Source: Pseudomonas sp. LP_7_YM (lineage in GTDB: Bacteria; Pseudomonadota; Gammaproteobacteria; Pseudomonadales; Pseudomonadaceae). From it: a stretch of 64,000 bases of DNA. This document shows positions 57,530-64,000 of this stretch, in pieces; positions within the stretch are counted from its first letter, which is position 1; every line of letters begins with the position of its first letter. Location of the stretch: contig NZ_SOCT01000002.1 of NCBI RefSeq assembly GCF_004364435.1, positions 771,027-835,026 of the forward strand, given 5' to 3'. A program made the translations under genes and the position numbers. A model generated the notes under the pieces. The model was given only the letters and a program-made list of their open reading frames with translations. It had not been told where the DNA came from and searched no databases.

Positions 57530-58741
57530 ATGACTCAGCAATGGGATGCCGGTCGACTGGACAGCGATCTGGAAGGCGTGGGTTTCGACACCCTCGCCGT
57601 ACGTGCCGGTCAGCACCGTACGCCGGAGAGCGAACACAGCGATCCACTGTTTTTCACCTCCAGCTACGTATTCCGCACGGCGGCTGATGCGGCCGCCACA
57701 TTTGCTGGCGATCAGCCGGGCAATGTCTATTCGCGCTACACCAACCCGACTGTGCACTCGTTCGAAGAGCGCATCGCGGCGCTGGAAGGTGGCGAGCAGG
57801 CTGTGGCGACCTCTACCGGCATGTCGGCGATCCTGGCAACCGTCATGAGCCTGTGCAGTGCGGGCGATCACGTGCTGGTGTCCAAAAGCGTTTTCGGCTC
57901 GACCATCAGCCTGTTCGAGAAGTACTTCAAACGTTTCGGCGTGCAAGTGGACTACGTTGCTTTGGCTGAGTTGGCAGGCTGGGATGCGGCGATCAAGCCC
58001 AATACCAAACTGCTGTTTGTCGAATCGCCGTCCAATCCGCTGGCCGAGTTGGTCGATATCGCCGCGCTGGCCGAAATTGCCCACGCCAAGGGTGCGATGC
58101 TGGTGGTCGATAACTGCTTCTGCACCCCGGCGCTGCAGCAACCGCTGCGCATGGGGGCCGATGTGGTCGTGCATTCGGCGACCAAGTTCATCGACGGCCA
58201 GGGTCGCGCCATGGGTGGCGTCGTGGTGGGTCGCAGCGAGCAGATGAAAGAAGTCGTCGGCTTTCTGCGTACTGCAGGTCCAAGCCTCAGCCCGTTCAAT
58301 GCCTGGCTGTTCCTCAAGGGCCTCGAAACCCTGAACATCCGCATGCGCGCCCACTGCCAGAGTGCCCTTGAACTGGCCCAGTGGCTGGAGCAGCAGAACG
58401 GCATCGAGAAAGTGCATTACGCCGGTCTCGAAAGTCATCCGCAGCACGACCTGGCCAAGCGGCAGCAAAAGGCCTTTGGCGCGGTGGTCAGCTTCGAGGT
58501 TAAGGGCGGCAAGGATGGCGCATGGCGCTTCATCGATGCCACTCGCCTGATCTCGATCACCGCCAACCTGGGTGATACCAAAACCACCATCACGCATCCG
58601 GGCACTACGTCCCATGGGCGCCTGTCGCCACAGGAGCGAGAGGCGGCCGGTATTCGCGACAGCCTGATCCGGGTGGCCGTAGGGTTGGAAGACGTGGCTG
58701 ATCTTAAGGCTGATCTGGCACGCGGCCTGGCCGCATTGTGA
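57530..58741 (+). CDS. metZ: O-succinylhomoserine sulfhydrylase MetZ
   Basis: A 403-residue Cys/Met-metabolism PLP enzyme. Landmarks: VYSRYTNPTVHSFEERIAAL near residue 66 and the PLP Lys in HSATKFIDGQGRAMGG near residue 220. It makes homocysteine from O-succinylhomoserine and sulfide by direct sulfhydrylation, the main Pseudomonas methionine route. ATG 57530 lies after AGAAGGAG. The position next to purF is standard. Confidence 0.95.
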   Translation: MTQQWDAGRLDSDLEGVGFDTLAVRAGQHRTPESEHSDPLFFTSSYVFRTAADAAATFAGDQPGNVYSRYTNPTVHSFEERIAALEGGEQAVATSTGMSAILATVMSLCSAGDHVLVSKSVFGSTISLFEKYFKRFGVQVDYVALAELAGWDAAIKPNTKLLFVESPSNPLAELVDIAALAEIAHAKGAMLVVDNCFCTPALQQPLRMGADVVVHSATKFIDGQGRAMGGVVVGRSEQMKEVVGFLRTAGPSLSPFNAWLFLKGLETLNIRMRAHCQSALELAQWLEQQNGIEKVHYAGLESHPQHDLAKRQQKAFGAVVSFEVKGGKDGAWRFIDATRLISITANLGDTKTTITHPGTTSHGRLSPQEREAAGIRDSLIRVAVGLEDVADLKADLARGLAAL

Positions 58742-58765
58742 GCATTGCCGGTGAATGAGCTAGTC

Positions 58766-59530
58766 ATGGACGCTGTCGGTGTGCACAACGGTCGCGTTGC
58801 GCTGGTAACCGGTGCTGCGCGGGGGATCGGGCTGGGCATCGCCGCTTGGCTGATCACCGAAGGCTGGCAAGTGGTGCTGACCGATGTCGACCGTCGGCGC
58901 GGGGAGGTGGTCGCCGGGGTGCTGGGGGACAACGCCTCTTTCATCGCCATGGATGTGTCCAAAGAGGAGCAGGTCGTCCGTGGTGTTGCCCAGATACTGG
59001 GCCTGTTCGGCCGTCTGGATGCGCTGGTGTGCAACGCGGCCGTAGCCGATCCTCGCAACACGGTCCTAGAAAGTCTGGGGCTGGCGCACTGGAACCGTGT
59101 GCTGGCGGTCAATCTCACCGGGCCCATGTTGCTGGCCAAACACTGCGCGCCGTACCTGCGCGCGCACGCTGGCAGTATCGTCAATTTAAGCTCGACCCGG
59201 GCGCGGCAATCCGAACCCGACACTGAAGCCTATACCGCCAGCAAGGGTGGGCTTCTGGCCCTGACGCACGCGCTGGCCATGAGCCTTGGGCCGCAAGTGC
59301 GTGTGAACGCCGTGAGTCCCGGCTGGATCGACGCTCGCGACCCTTCTCAGCGTCGAGCCGAACCCTTGTCCGACGCCGATCATGCGCAGCATCCGGCGGG
59401 CAGGGTAGGGGTTGTCGAAGACGTTGCCGCTACCGTGGCCTGGCTGTTGTCGAAGAACGCCGGCTTCGTCACCGGACAGGAGTTTGTGGTCGACGGCGGC
59501 ATGAGCAAGAAGATGATCTACGTCGAGTAA
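58766..59530 (+). CDS. Short-chain dehydrogenase/reductase
   Basis: A 254-residue SDR. The NAD(P) loop is [21 protein letters not shown] follows, and Ser/Tyr/Lys are in [20 protein letters not shown] plus Lys. Start uncertain among ATG 58766, GTG 58751 and TTG 58745. I use the ATG. It corresponds to PA3106, beside metZ. Substrate unknown. Confidence 0.88.
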   Translation: MDAVGVHNGRVALVTGAARGIGLGIAAWLITEGWQVVLTDVDRRRGEVVAGVLGDNASFIAMDVSKEEQVVRGVAQILGLFGRLDALVCNAAVADPRNTVLESLGLAHWNRVLAVNLTGPMLLAKHCAPYLRAHAGSIVNLSSTRARQSEPDTEAYTASKGGLLALTHALAMSLGPQVRVNAVSPGWIDARDPSQRRAEPLSDADHAQHPAGRVGVVEDVAATVAWLLSKNAGFVTGQEFVVDGGMSKKMIYVE

Positions 59531-59547
59531 CGCAGCTGCGAGCTTCA

Positions 59548-59564
59548 ACTTGCGAGCCGCAAGT
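59548..59564. repeat. Perfect hairpin ACTTGCG-AGC-CGCAAGT
   Basis: A seven-base perfect stem with three-base loop, 18 bases after the dehydrogenase stop. The surrounding AGCTTGC-type words recur at 59611. Possibly a repeat of the genus or an mRNA 3' end. Confidence 0.4.
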
Positions 59565-59666
59565 GGACAGACAGAGCGAGTCTTATGGCTCGATTTTTCG
59601 TTCCTGGCTTCTAGCTTGCAGCCTCCTGCTGAAAACTGCCTTTTAAAAAAAACTTCAAGCAGGCTA

Positions 59667-59695
59667 TTGACTTAGGTTCGGCACCTGCGTAAATT
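59667..59695 (+). promoter_or_regulatory. tRNA promoter (TTGACT-17-TAAATT)
   Basis: TTGACT at 59667-59672 and TAAATT at 59690-59695, 17 bases apart, followed by a GC-rich discriminator as in stringently controlled RNA promoters. tRNA-Val begins 22 bases later. Confidence 0.7.
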
Positions 59696-59716
59696 TCGCG
59701 GCCTCAGCGAAGCAAA

Positions 59717-59792
59717 GGGTGATTAGCTCAGCCGGGAGAGCGTCTGCCTTACAAGCAGAATGTCGGCGGTTCGATCCCGTCATCACCCACCA
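59717..59792 (+). tRNA. tRNA-Val (UAC)
   Basis: A 76-base cloverleaf. Acceptor GGGTGAT pairs with ATCACCC, the anticodon arm TCTGC/GCAGA has loop CTTACAA with anticodon TAC, the T-arm has GGTTCGATCC, and CCA is encoded. It is first in a Val-Asp-Asp cluster. Confidence 0.97.
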
Positions 59793-59865
59793 TCGTTGAG
59801 TGCTTTAAAGTTGTAATGCACGCTGAAGGCTACTGAGATTCAGCAGGACGCAAGTCCAGCACTGC

Positions 59866-59942
59866 GCAGCGGTAGTTCAGTCGGTTAGAATACCGGCCTG
59901 TCACGCCGGGGGTCGCGGGTTCGAGTCCCGTCCGCTGCGCCA
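59866..59942 (+). tRNA. tRNA-Asp (GUC), copy 1
   Basis: A 77-base cloverleaf. Acceptor GCAGCGG pairs with CCGCTGC, anticodon loop CTGTCAC with GTC, discriminator G, CCA encoded. It is identical to copy 2 at 60070-60146. Confidence 0.97.
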
Positions 59943-60069
59943 TATTTTCCAGATCGGGTTTTCAAATCCGGTCTGAGATTAAAAGCCTCGAGCGATTAAT
60001 CAGTGTTTCACGAAACAGGTATTGAAGCCTGTTTCAACAGAGTTAAACAGATGCAAGTCTGTGCGACAT

Positions 60070-60146
60070 GCAGCGGTAGTTCAGTCGGTTAGAATACCGG
60101 CCTGTCACGCCGGGGGTCGCGGGTTCGAGTCCCGTCCGCTGCGCCA
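60070..60146 (+). tRNA. tRNA-Asp (GUC), copy 2
   Basis: Base-for-base the same as copy 1 over all 77 positions, but with different flanks. It ends the Val-Asp-Asp cluster 40 bases before a terminator. Confidence 0.97.
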
Positions 60147-60185
60147 TACATAGCTTCAAGGCCTTGAACTCCTTGACGCGATAAA

Positions 60186-60214
60186 GAAAGCGACCTTAGG
60201 GTCGCTTTTTTTTG
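60186..60214 (+). terminator. Terminator of the tRNA cluster
   Basis: AAAGCGACC / GGGTCGCTTT stem with a three-base loop and an eight-base T-run. Confidence 0.9.
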
Positions 60215-60290
60215 CCTGTAAAAAACCGGCGGGCTGTCGCCGTCTCTGCGTTTATCATTCGTTCAATTCATAGATAGCGAGTTGCACGTC

Positions 60291-61241
60291 ATGCGAGTTC
60301 TTGTCACAGGAGCCACCGGCTTCATCGGCACACGCTTGTGTGAGCTTCTGATCAATCAGGCCCACAAGGTTCGGGGTATTTCCAGAAGCGGGAGTGGGGT
60401 GGTTGAAGGTGTCGACTATCAGGCGAACGATTTTACCCACGCCCATTCCATCAGCGAGAGCCTGCGCGATATTGACTGCGTTATTCACTTGGCGGGCAGG
60501 GCCCATGTGCTGGACAAGCGCAACGATGAGGCAGCGCTTTACCGCTTTGTGAATTGCGATGCCACCCTTCAGTTTGCCCGCCAGGCGCTGGAGGCTGGAG
60601 TCAAACGTTTCGTTTTTATCAGTTCAATTGGCGTCAATGGTAATCAGTCGGCGCACCAGCGTTTCACCGAAGACTCCATCCCCTCGCCTGCAGCTGCATA
60701 CGCACGATCAAAACTGGAGGCCGAAGAGGGGCTAAAAGCCCTGCTGCACACGTCGGATATGCAGTTGGTGATCATCCGCCCGCCGCTGGTTTACGGGGTC
60801 GATGCGCCGGGTAATTTCAGAACCTTGCTCAAGGTGGTCGACCAGGGGATTCCCAGTCCCTTTGCCTTGGTGCGCAACGCCCGCAGTCTCATCTCGGTGG
60901 ATAATCTGGCGCTACTGATTTCCTTGGCGGCGCAACATCCCGACGCGGGTGGACAGTTGTTTCTGGCCAGCGATGGTTCCGATGTCTCTACCGATCAAAT
61001 CCTCGCCGCCCTGGCGCAAGGGATGGGAGGACGCGGCTGGTCGATCCCGGTGCCGCAGTTCCTGCTGGCAGCACTGCTGAAGCTAACGGGCAAAGGCGAT
61101 CTGTACACACAGCTGTGCGGTTCCTTGACGGTGGACTCATCAAAAGCGCGCCGGATGCTCGGCTATGAACCGGACATCGATACGCTGAAATCCCTGGTGC
61201 GGGTCGGCAAAGAGTACCGCTTGAGCCGACAAAACCCCTAG
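60291..61241 (+). CDS. NAD-dependent epimerase/dehydratase (WbpV/UDP-glucose 4-epimerase-like)
   Basis: A 316-residue extended SDR. NAD site TGATGFIGTRLCEL, catalytic Ser in FISSIGVNGNQ near residue 110, Tyr-x3-Lys in AAYARSKLEAE near residue 140, and RPPLVYGVDAPGNF. It resembles the epimerases that sit beside wbpL/wbpM in O-antigen loci, but here no glycosyltransferase is near. It starts 145 bases past the second tRNA-Asp, so it could be a remnant left by recombination at the tRNA. Substrate probably a nucleotide sugar. Confidence 0.85.
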   Translation: MRVLVTGATGFIGTRLCELLINQAHKVRGISRSGSGVVEGVDYQANDFTHAHSISESLRDIDCVIHLAGRAHVLDKRNDEAALYRFVNCDATLQFARQALEAGVKRFVFISSIGVNGNQSAHQRFTEDSIPSPAAAYARSKLEAEEGLKALLHTSDMQLVIIRPPLVYGVDAPGNFRTLLKVVDQGIPSPFALVRNARSLISVDNLALLISLAAQHPDAGGQLFLASDGSDVSTDQILAALAQGMGGRGWSIPVPQFLLAALLKLTGKGDLYTQLCGSLTVDSSKARRMLGYEPDIDTLKSLVRVGKEYRLSRQNP

Positions 61242-61358
61242 TAGACACTGATTTTTCCTTCGGAGCGTATAGCGATGCACTGCTGCAGATCGCGGTGATA
61301 AATGCCATGATTGGCGGCTTGTTGAAGCGGCGCTGATTTCGATCTGGAGAGCTGGACC

Positions 61359-62624
61359 ATGGGCATGAACCAAACTATCACTGTGATCCCACCGGGTGTG
61401 CCGTTGAAGGGGCATGTCGCGCCACCCGGTTCCAAGTCGATTACCAACCGCGCTTTGCTGCTGGCGGCCCTGGCCAAGGGCACCAGTCATCTGCGTGGTG
61501 CGCTCAAAAGCGACGATACCCGGCATATGTCCAATGCCCTGCGGCAAATGGGCGTGTCCATCGACGAGCCGGACGACACCAGTTTCGTGGTCACCAGCAG
61601 CGGCAGTCTGCAGAATCCCGAGAGCCCGCTGTTTCTGGGCAACGCTGGTACTGCAGTGCGCTTTTTGACGGCGGCAGTAGCCACGGTCAACGGCACTGTC
61701 ACCCTGGACGGTGACCATTACATGCAGAAACGTCCGATCGGCCCTTTGCTGGAATCGCTTCGCAAGGGCGGTCTGAGCGTCGAGAGCGCCACCGGCTGCC
61801 CGCCGGTGATTGTCCACGGTAACGGTTCGATCAAGGCCACGCGCTTTGAAATCGACGGTGGCCTTTCGAGCCAGTACGTTTCGGCATTGTTGATGGTTGC
61901 CGCCTGTGGCGATGCCCCTGTTGAAGTCGCACTGACCGGCAAGGAAATCGGGGCTCGCGGCTATATCGATCTGACCCTCGCCTGCATGCGTGCTTTCGGG
62001 GCCGAGGTAGAGGTCGTCGACGAAGCGTTATGGCGCGTGGCGCCGACCGGCTACCGTGCCTGCGATTATCAGATCGAGCCGGATGCATCCGCTGCGACCT
62101 ACCTGTGGGCTGCCGAGGCGCTCACTGCGGGCAAGATCGATCTGGGCGTCGCTGCCCAGGACTTCACGCAGCCTGATGCCAGGGCGATGGAAATGATCGC
62201 GCAATTTCCCAACATGCCTGCGGTGATCAACGGCTCGCAAATGCAGGACGCAATACCGACGCTGGCTGTGCTGGCTGCTTTCAATGAAACGCCGGTGCGC
62301 TTCGTGGACCTGGCCAACCTGCGTGTGAAGGAGTGCGATCGCGTGCAGGCTCTGTACGACGGTCTGAATCAAGTGCGCCCAAGGCTGGCGACGCTGGAAG
62401 GCGATGATCTTTTGGTGGCGTCCGATCCTGGCCTGGCCGGTACCGACAGCCACGCGTTGATCAATACTCACTCCGACCACCGTATTGCCATGTGTTTTGC
62501 TTTGGCAGGCCTGAAAGTGTCCGGTGTCCGGATTCAGGATCCCGATTGCGTCGGCAAGACCTATCCAGGCTATTGGCGTGCGCTGGAGTTTCTGGGCGTG
62601 CGCCTTGAGCACGGCGAGATTTGA
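61359..62624 (+). CDS. aroA: 3-phosphoshikimate 1-carboxyvinyltransferase (EPSP synthase), free-standing
   Basis: A 421-residue EPSP synthase of the shikimate pathway (shikimate-3-phosphate plus PEP). Substrate-binding motifs: APPGSKSITNRALLLAALAK near residue 22, LKSDDTRHMSNALRQMG, LFLGNAGTAVRF near residues 91-102, SSQYVSALLM and KECDR with the late NTHSDHRIAMCF. It is close to E. coli AroA but Phe is found where E. coli has Pro101. Pseudomonads usually have aroA fused with the prephenate dehydrogenase gene, so this separate gene is likely a second enzyme. Neither neighbour is in the pathway. Confidence 0.92.
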   Translation: MGMNQTITVIPPGVPLKGHVAPPGSKSITNRALLLAALAKGTSHLRGALKSDDTRHMSNALRQMGVSIDEPDDTSFVVTSSGSLQNPESPLFLGNAGTAVRFLTAAVATVNGTVTLDGDHYMQKRPIGPLLESLRKGGLSVESATGCPPVIVHGNGSIKATRFEIDGGLSSQYVSALLMVAACGDAPVEVALTGKEIGARGYIDLTLACMRAFGAEVEVVDEALWRVAPTGYRACDYQIEPDASAATYLWAAEALTAGKIDLGVAAQDFTQPDARAMEMIAQFPNMPAVINGSQMQDAIPTLAVLAAFNETPVRFVDLANLRVKECDRVQALYDGLNQVRPRLATLEGDDLLVASDPGLAGTDSHALINTHSDHRIAMCFALAGLKVSGVRIQDPDCVGKTYPGYWRALEFLGVRLEHGEI

Positions 62625-62886
62625 GGCTGTTGTGAGCAAGGCAAGGGAATGACGACCGCCAGTCGACGCTTGCCTGGATATGACGATGTTCCAGTGCCGC
62701 GGCTCCCGGATACACAATGCCTGAAACTGCCTGCCAGCGTTGCGTGTGCCTGGTCGGGCAGCATTCAAAGCCTGGATGTATCCATGTGGTTGCAAACTCT
62801 GCGTTGATCCGATGTGAGGCTTGTTGCAGACTTATCGGCGTTTTCTTCGGTCCACTGTTCTGTCGACCTTTTCCCCGGGATGTTTG

Positions 62887-63729
62887 ATGTCTAGATTAAT
62901 GAGCTTTCGTACCGCATGCGGGGCACTCGCCCTGCTGGCCGCCGCAGGCTGCTCGTCCAAGAAACAAACGGTCTACGAGCATGAAAACTTCGACGATGCC
63001 GGGACGTTTTCACGCAACTATCCTGTCTCCGACGCAGCGACCTGCGAAGCGGGCCGTCGAGCGCTGTTGAGTCAGGGCTATATCATCACCAGCAGCGATC
63101 CGAAATCGATCGCCGGTCACAAGAGTTTTCAGCAGACCGGCGAAACCCACATGGAGATCAGCTTCAACGTGGTATGCGCCGGTGATGGCAGCGCCAATGG
63201 CAAAACTACTATGTTCGCCAACGCTCTGCAGGACCGGTATGCACTGAAGAAGGTGAATAACTCTGCAAGCCTGGGCGTTGGTGTGCTGGGTTCGGTGTCG
63301 ATGCCGATCGGCTCGACCGACGATTCCATGGTCAAGGTGGCCAGTGAAACGGTGGCATCCCCCAAGTTCTACGACCGTTTCTTTGCGCTGGTGGAGAATT
63401 TCCTGCCACCCGAGGTGAAGAAGGCTGCTCACATCAAAGAAAAGCCGAAGACGGATCTAGGCATGCCCGAGCCGGTGCCTGCCAAGGCCGCTGCTTTGAC
63501 AGAGCAAAAACCTGCCGAGACCCCCACAGCTACACCGGCTGCGGCGCCCTTGGCGACACCGACTACACCAACGACCGAGCAAAGCAGTGAGCCAATGCCA
63601 GCGCCTGCCGAACCGGAATCGGTAAAAACCGAGTCTGCTGCCCCTGCAGATTCTGCTCCGGCACCGACTCCAGCCGCTGAGTCAGAAACCACCCCGGTAA
63701 CTGCACCAGAAGTCACGCCTGCGCAGTGA
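62887..63729 (+). CDS. DUF2242 lipoprotein
   Basis: A 280-residue lipoprotein with lipobox AAGC (Cys22; start at ATG 62887, with a second ATG at 62899 possible). The DUF2242 region covers ~30-180: ENFDDAGTFSRNYPVSDAAT, GYIITSSDPKSIAGHKSFQ and DRFFALVENFLPPE. The last ~100 residues are Ala/Pro/Glu/Thr-rich and disordered. Function unknown. Likely outer-membrane anchored. Confidence 0.87.
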   Translation: MSRLMSFRTACGALALLAAAGCSSKKQTVYEHENFDDAGTFSRNYPVSDAATCEAGRRALLSQGYIITSSDPKSIAGHKSFQQTGETHMEISFNVVCAGDGSANGKTTMFANALQDRYALKKVNNSASLGVGVLGSVSMPIGSTDDSMVKVASETVASPKFYDRFFALVENFLPPEVKKAAHIKEKPKTDLGMPEPVPAKAAALTEQKPAETPTATPAAAPLATPTTPTTEQSSEPMPAPAEPESVKTESAAPADSAPAPTPAAESETTPVTAPEVTPAQ

Positions 63730-63852
63730 TATGGGCGCACGCAGATCGGGTGGTTCGCGATTTCGCCTTTGAGCTCAAAGAAGCGGCAGAATCTGAATCA
63801 CCTTTATTTCAGATACACCAAGGCCTCAGGTTTTGCTGCCGCTTCGCACCAG

Positions 63853-63877
63853 ATCGCGAGCAAGTTTGCTCCCACGA
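63853..63877. repeat. REP-type element
   Basis: ATCGCGAGCAAGTTTGCTCC is close to the common Pseudomonas REP core GCGAGCAAGCTCGCTCC. It lies between the DUF2242 and ilvA gene ends, which converge. Confidence 0.6.
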
Positions 63878-63905
63878 CCAGCGGCCAGAATAGAAGCCGT
63901 TCTCC

Positions 63906-64000
63906 TCAGCCCAGAAACAATCGGTAAGCCGGGTTGTTCGTCTCATCCCAATACGGATAGCCAATCTCTGCCAGCGCCTGTGGCACCAGATGCCGCTCGT
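63906..64000 (-). CDS. ilvA: Threonine ammonia-lyase (biosynthetic), C-terminal end
   Basis: The minus strand enters at the right edge and ends in the stop at 63908-63906. The last residues, LAEIGYPYWDETNNPAYRLF and then LG, match the C-terminal ACT-like regulatory domain of IlvA (E. coli ends with DETNNPAFRFF). It deaminates threonine to 2-oxobutanoate and is inhibited by isoleucine. Only ~31 residues are in the window, so the main body and start are outside. Confidence 0.75.
   Translation of the reverse strand, partial: ERHLVPQALAEIGYPYWDETNNPAYRLFLG

Overview
The window is a chromosomal segment of a Pseudomonas. Gene order and protein sequences match that genus closely: comEC-exbB-exbD-lpxK-kdsB-murB-rne, yceD-rpmF-plsX-fabD-fabG-acpP-fabF-pabC-mltG-tmk-holB-pilZ-tatD, and fimV-truA-trpF-accD-folC-dedD-cvpA-purF-metZ. 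Base composition is moderately GC-rich, and REP-type hairpins of the GCGAGC...GCTCGC kind sit in several gaps. A species near the P. syringae / P. fluorescens side is likely, because leuCDB-asd and the xcp cluster are not beside fimV and the tRNAs. This placement is inference.

Layout. 1-2780: the N-terminal ~926 residues of a large SNF2-type helicase, running off the left edge. 2970-12375: an accessory organosulfur region with two flavin-dependent (LLM) monooxygenases, two sulfonate-type periplasmic binding proteins, a four-domain rhodanese translationally coupled to a cupin thiol dioxygenase, a LysR regulator and a class II aldolase. 12525-18853: small conserved proteins, fadE (acyl-CoA dehydrogenase), a two-gene ABC-2 exporter and a DUF2062 protein. 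19008-29472: ComEC, ExbB/ExbD, LpxK, a Trm112-like protein, KdsB, MurB, a MocA-like nucleotidyltransferase, and RNase E on the minus strand. 30176-43823: RluC, HAD phosphatase, SppA and Maf, followed by the L32/fatty-acid/peptidoglycan/replication series ending in PilZ and TatD. 43855-43973: a probable sRNA of the RgsA type on the minus strand. 44237-47381: TetR regulator, a DUF4823 lipoprotein, a DUF1285 protein and an aspartate-semialdehyde-dehydrogenase-like protein. 47498-59530: fimV through metZ and a short-chain dehydrogenase. 59717-60146: tRNA-Val and two identical tRNA-Asp. 60291-64000: an epimerase, a free-standing EPSP synthase, a DUF2242 lipoprotein and the C-terminus of threonine ammonia-lyase.

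Most of the window is core metabolism and cell-envelope housekeeping. The part most likely to hold something little described is the sulfur region. A 13-base motif close to ATAATTAGCWTAK recurs five times, in each of its four main intergenic promoter regions. This suggests one regulator, perhaps the LysR protein encoded inside the cluster, controls the whole set. The region has binding proteins but no ABC permease or ATPase of its own. Other points of interest are a rne/rluC divergent promoter pair that appears to share one -35 hexamer, promoters that would give leaderless yceD and rluC messages, and a free-standing AroA with an altered active-site loop.
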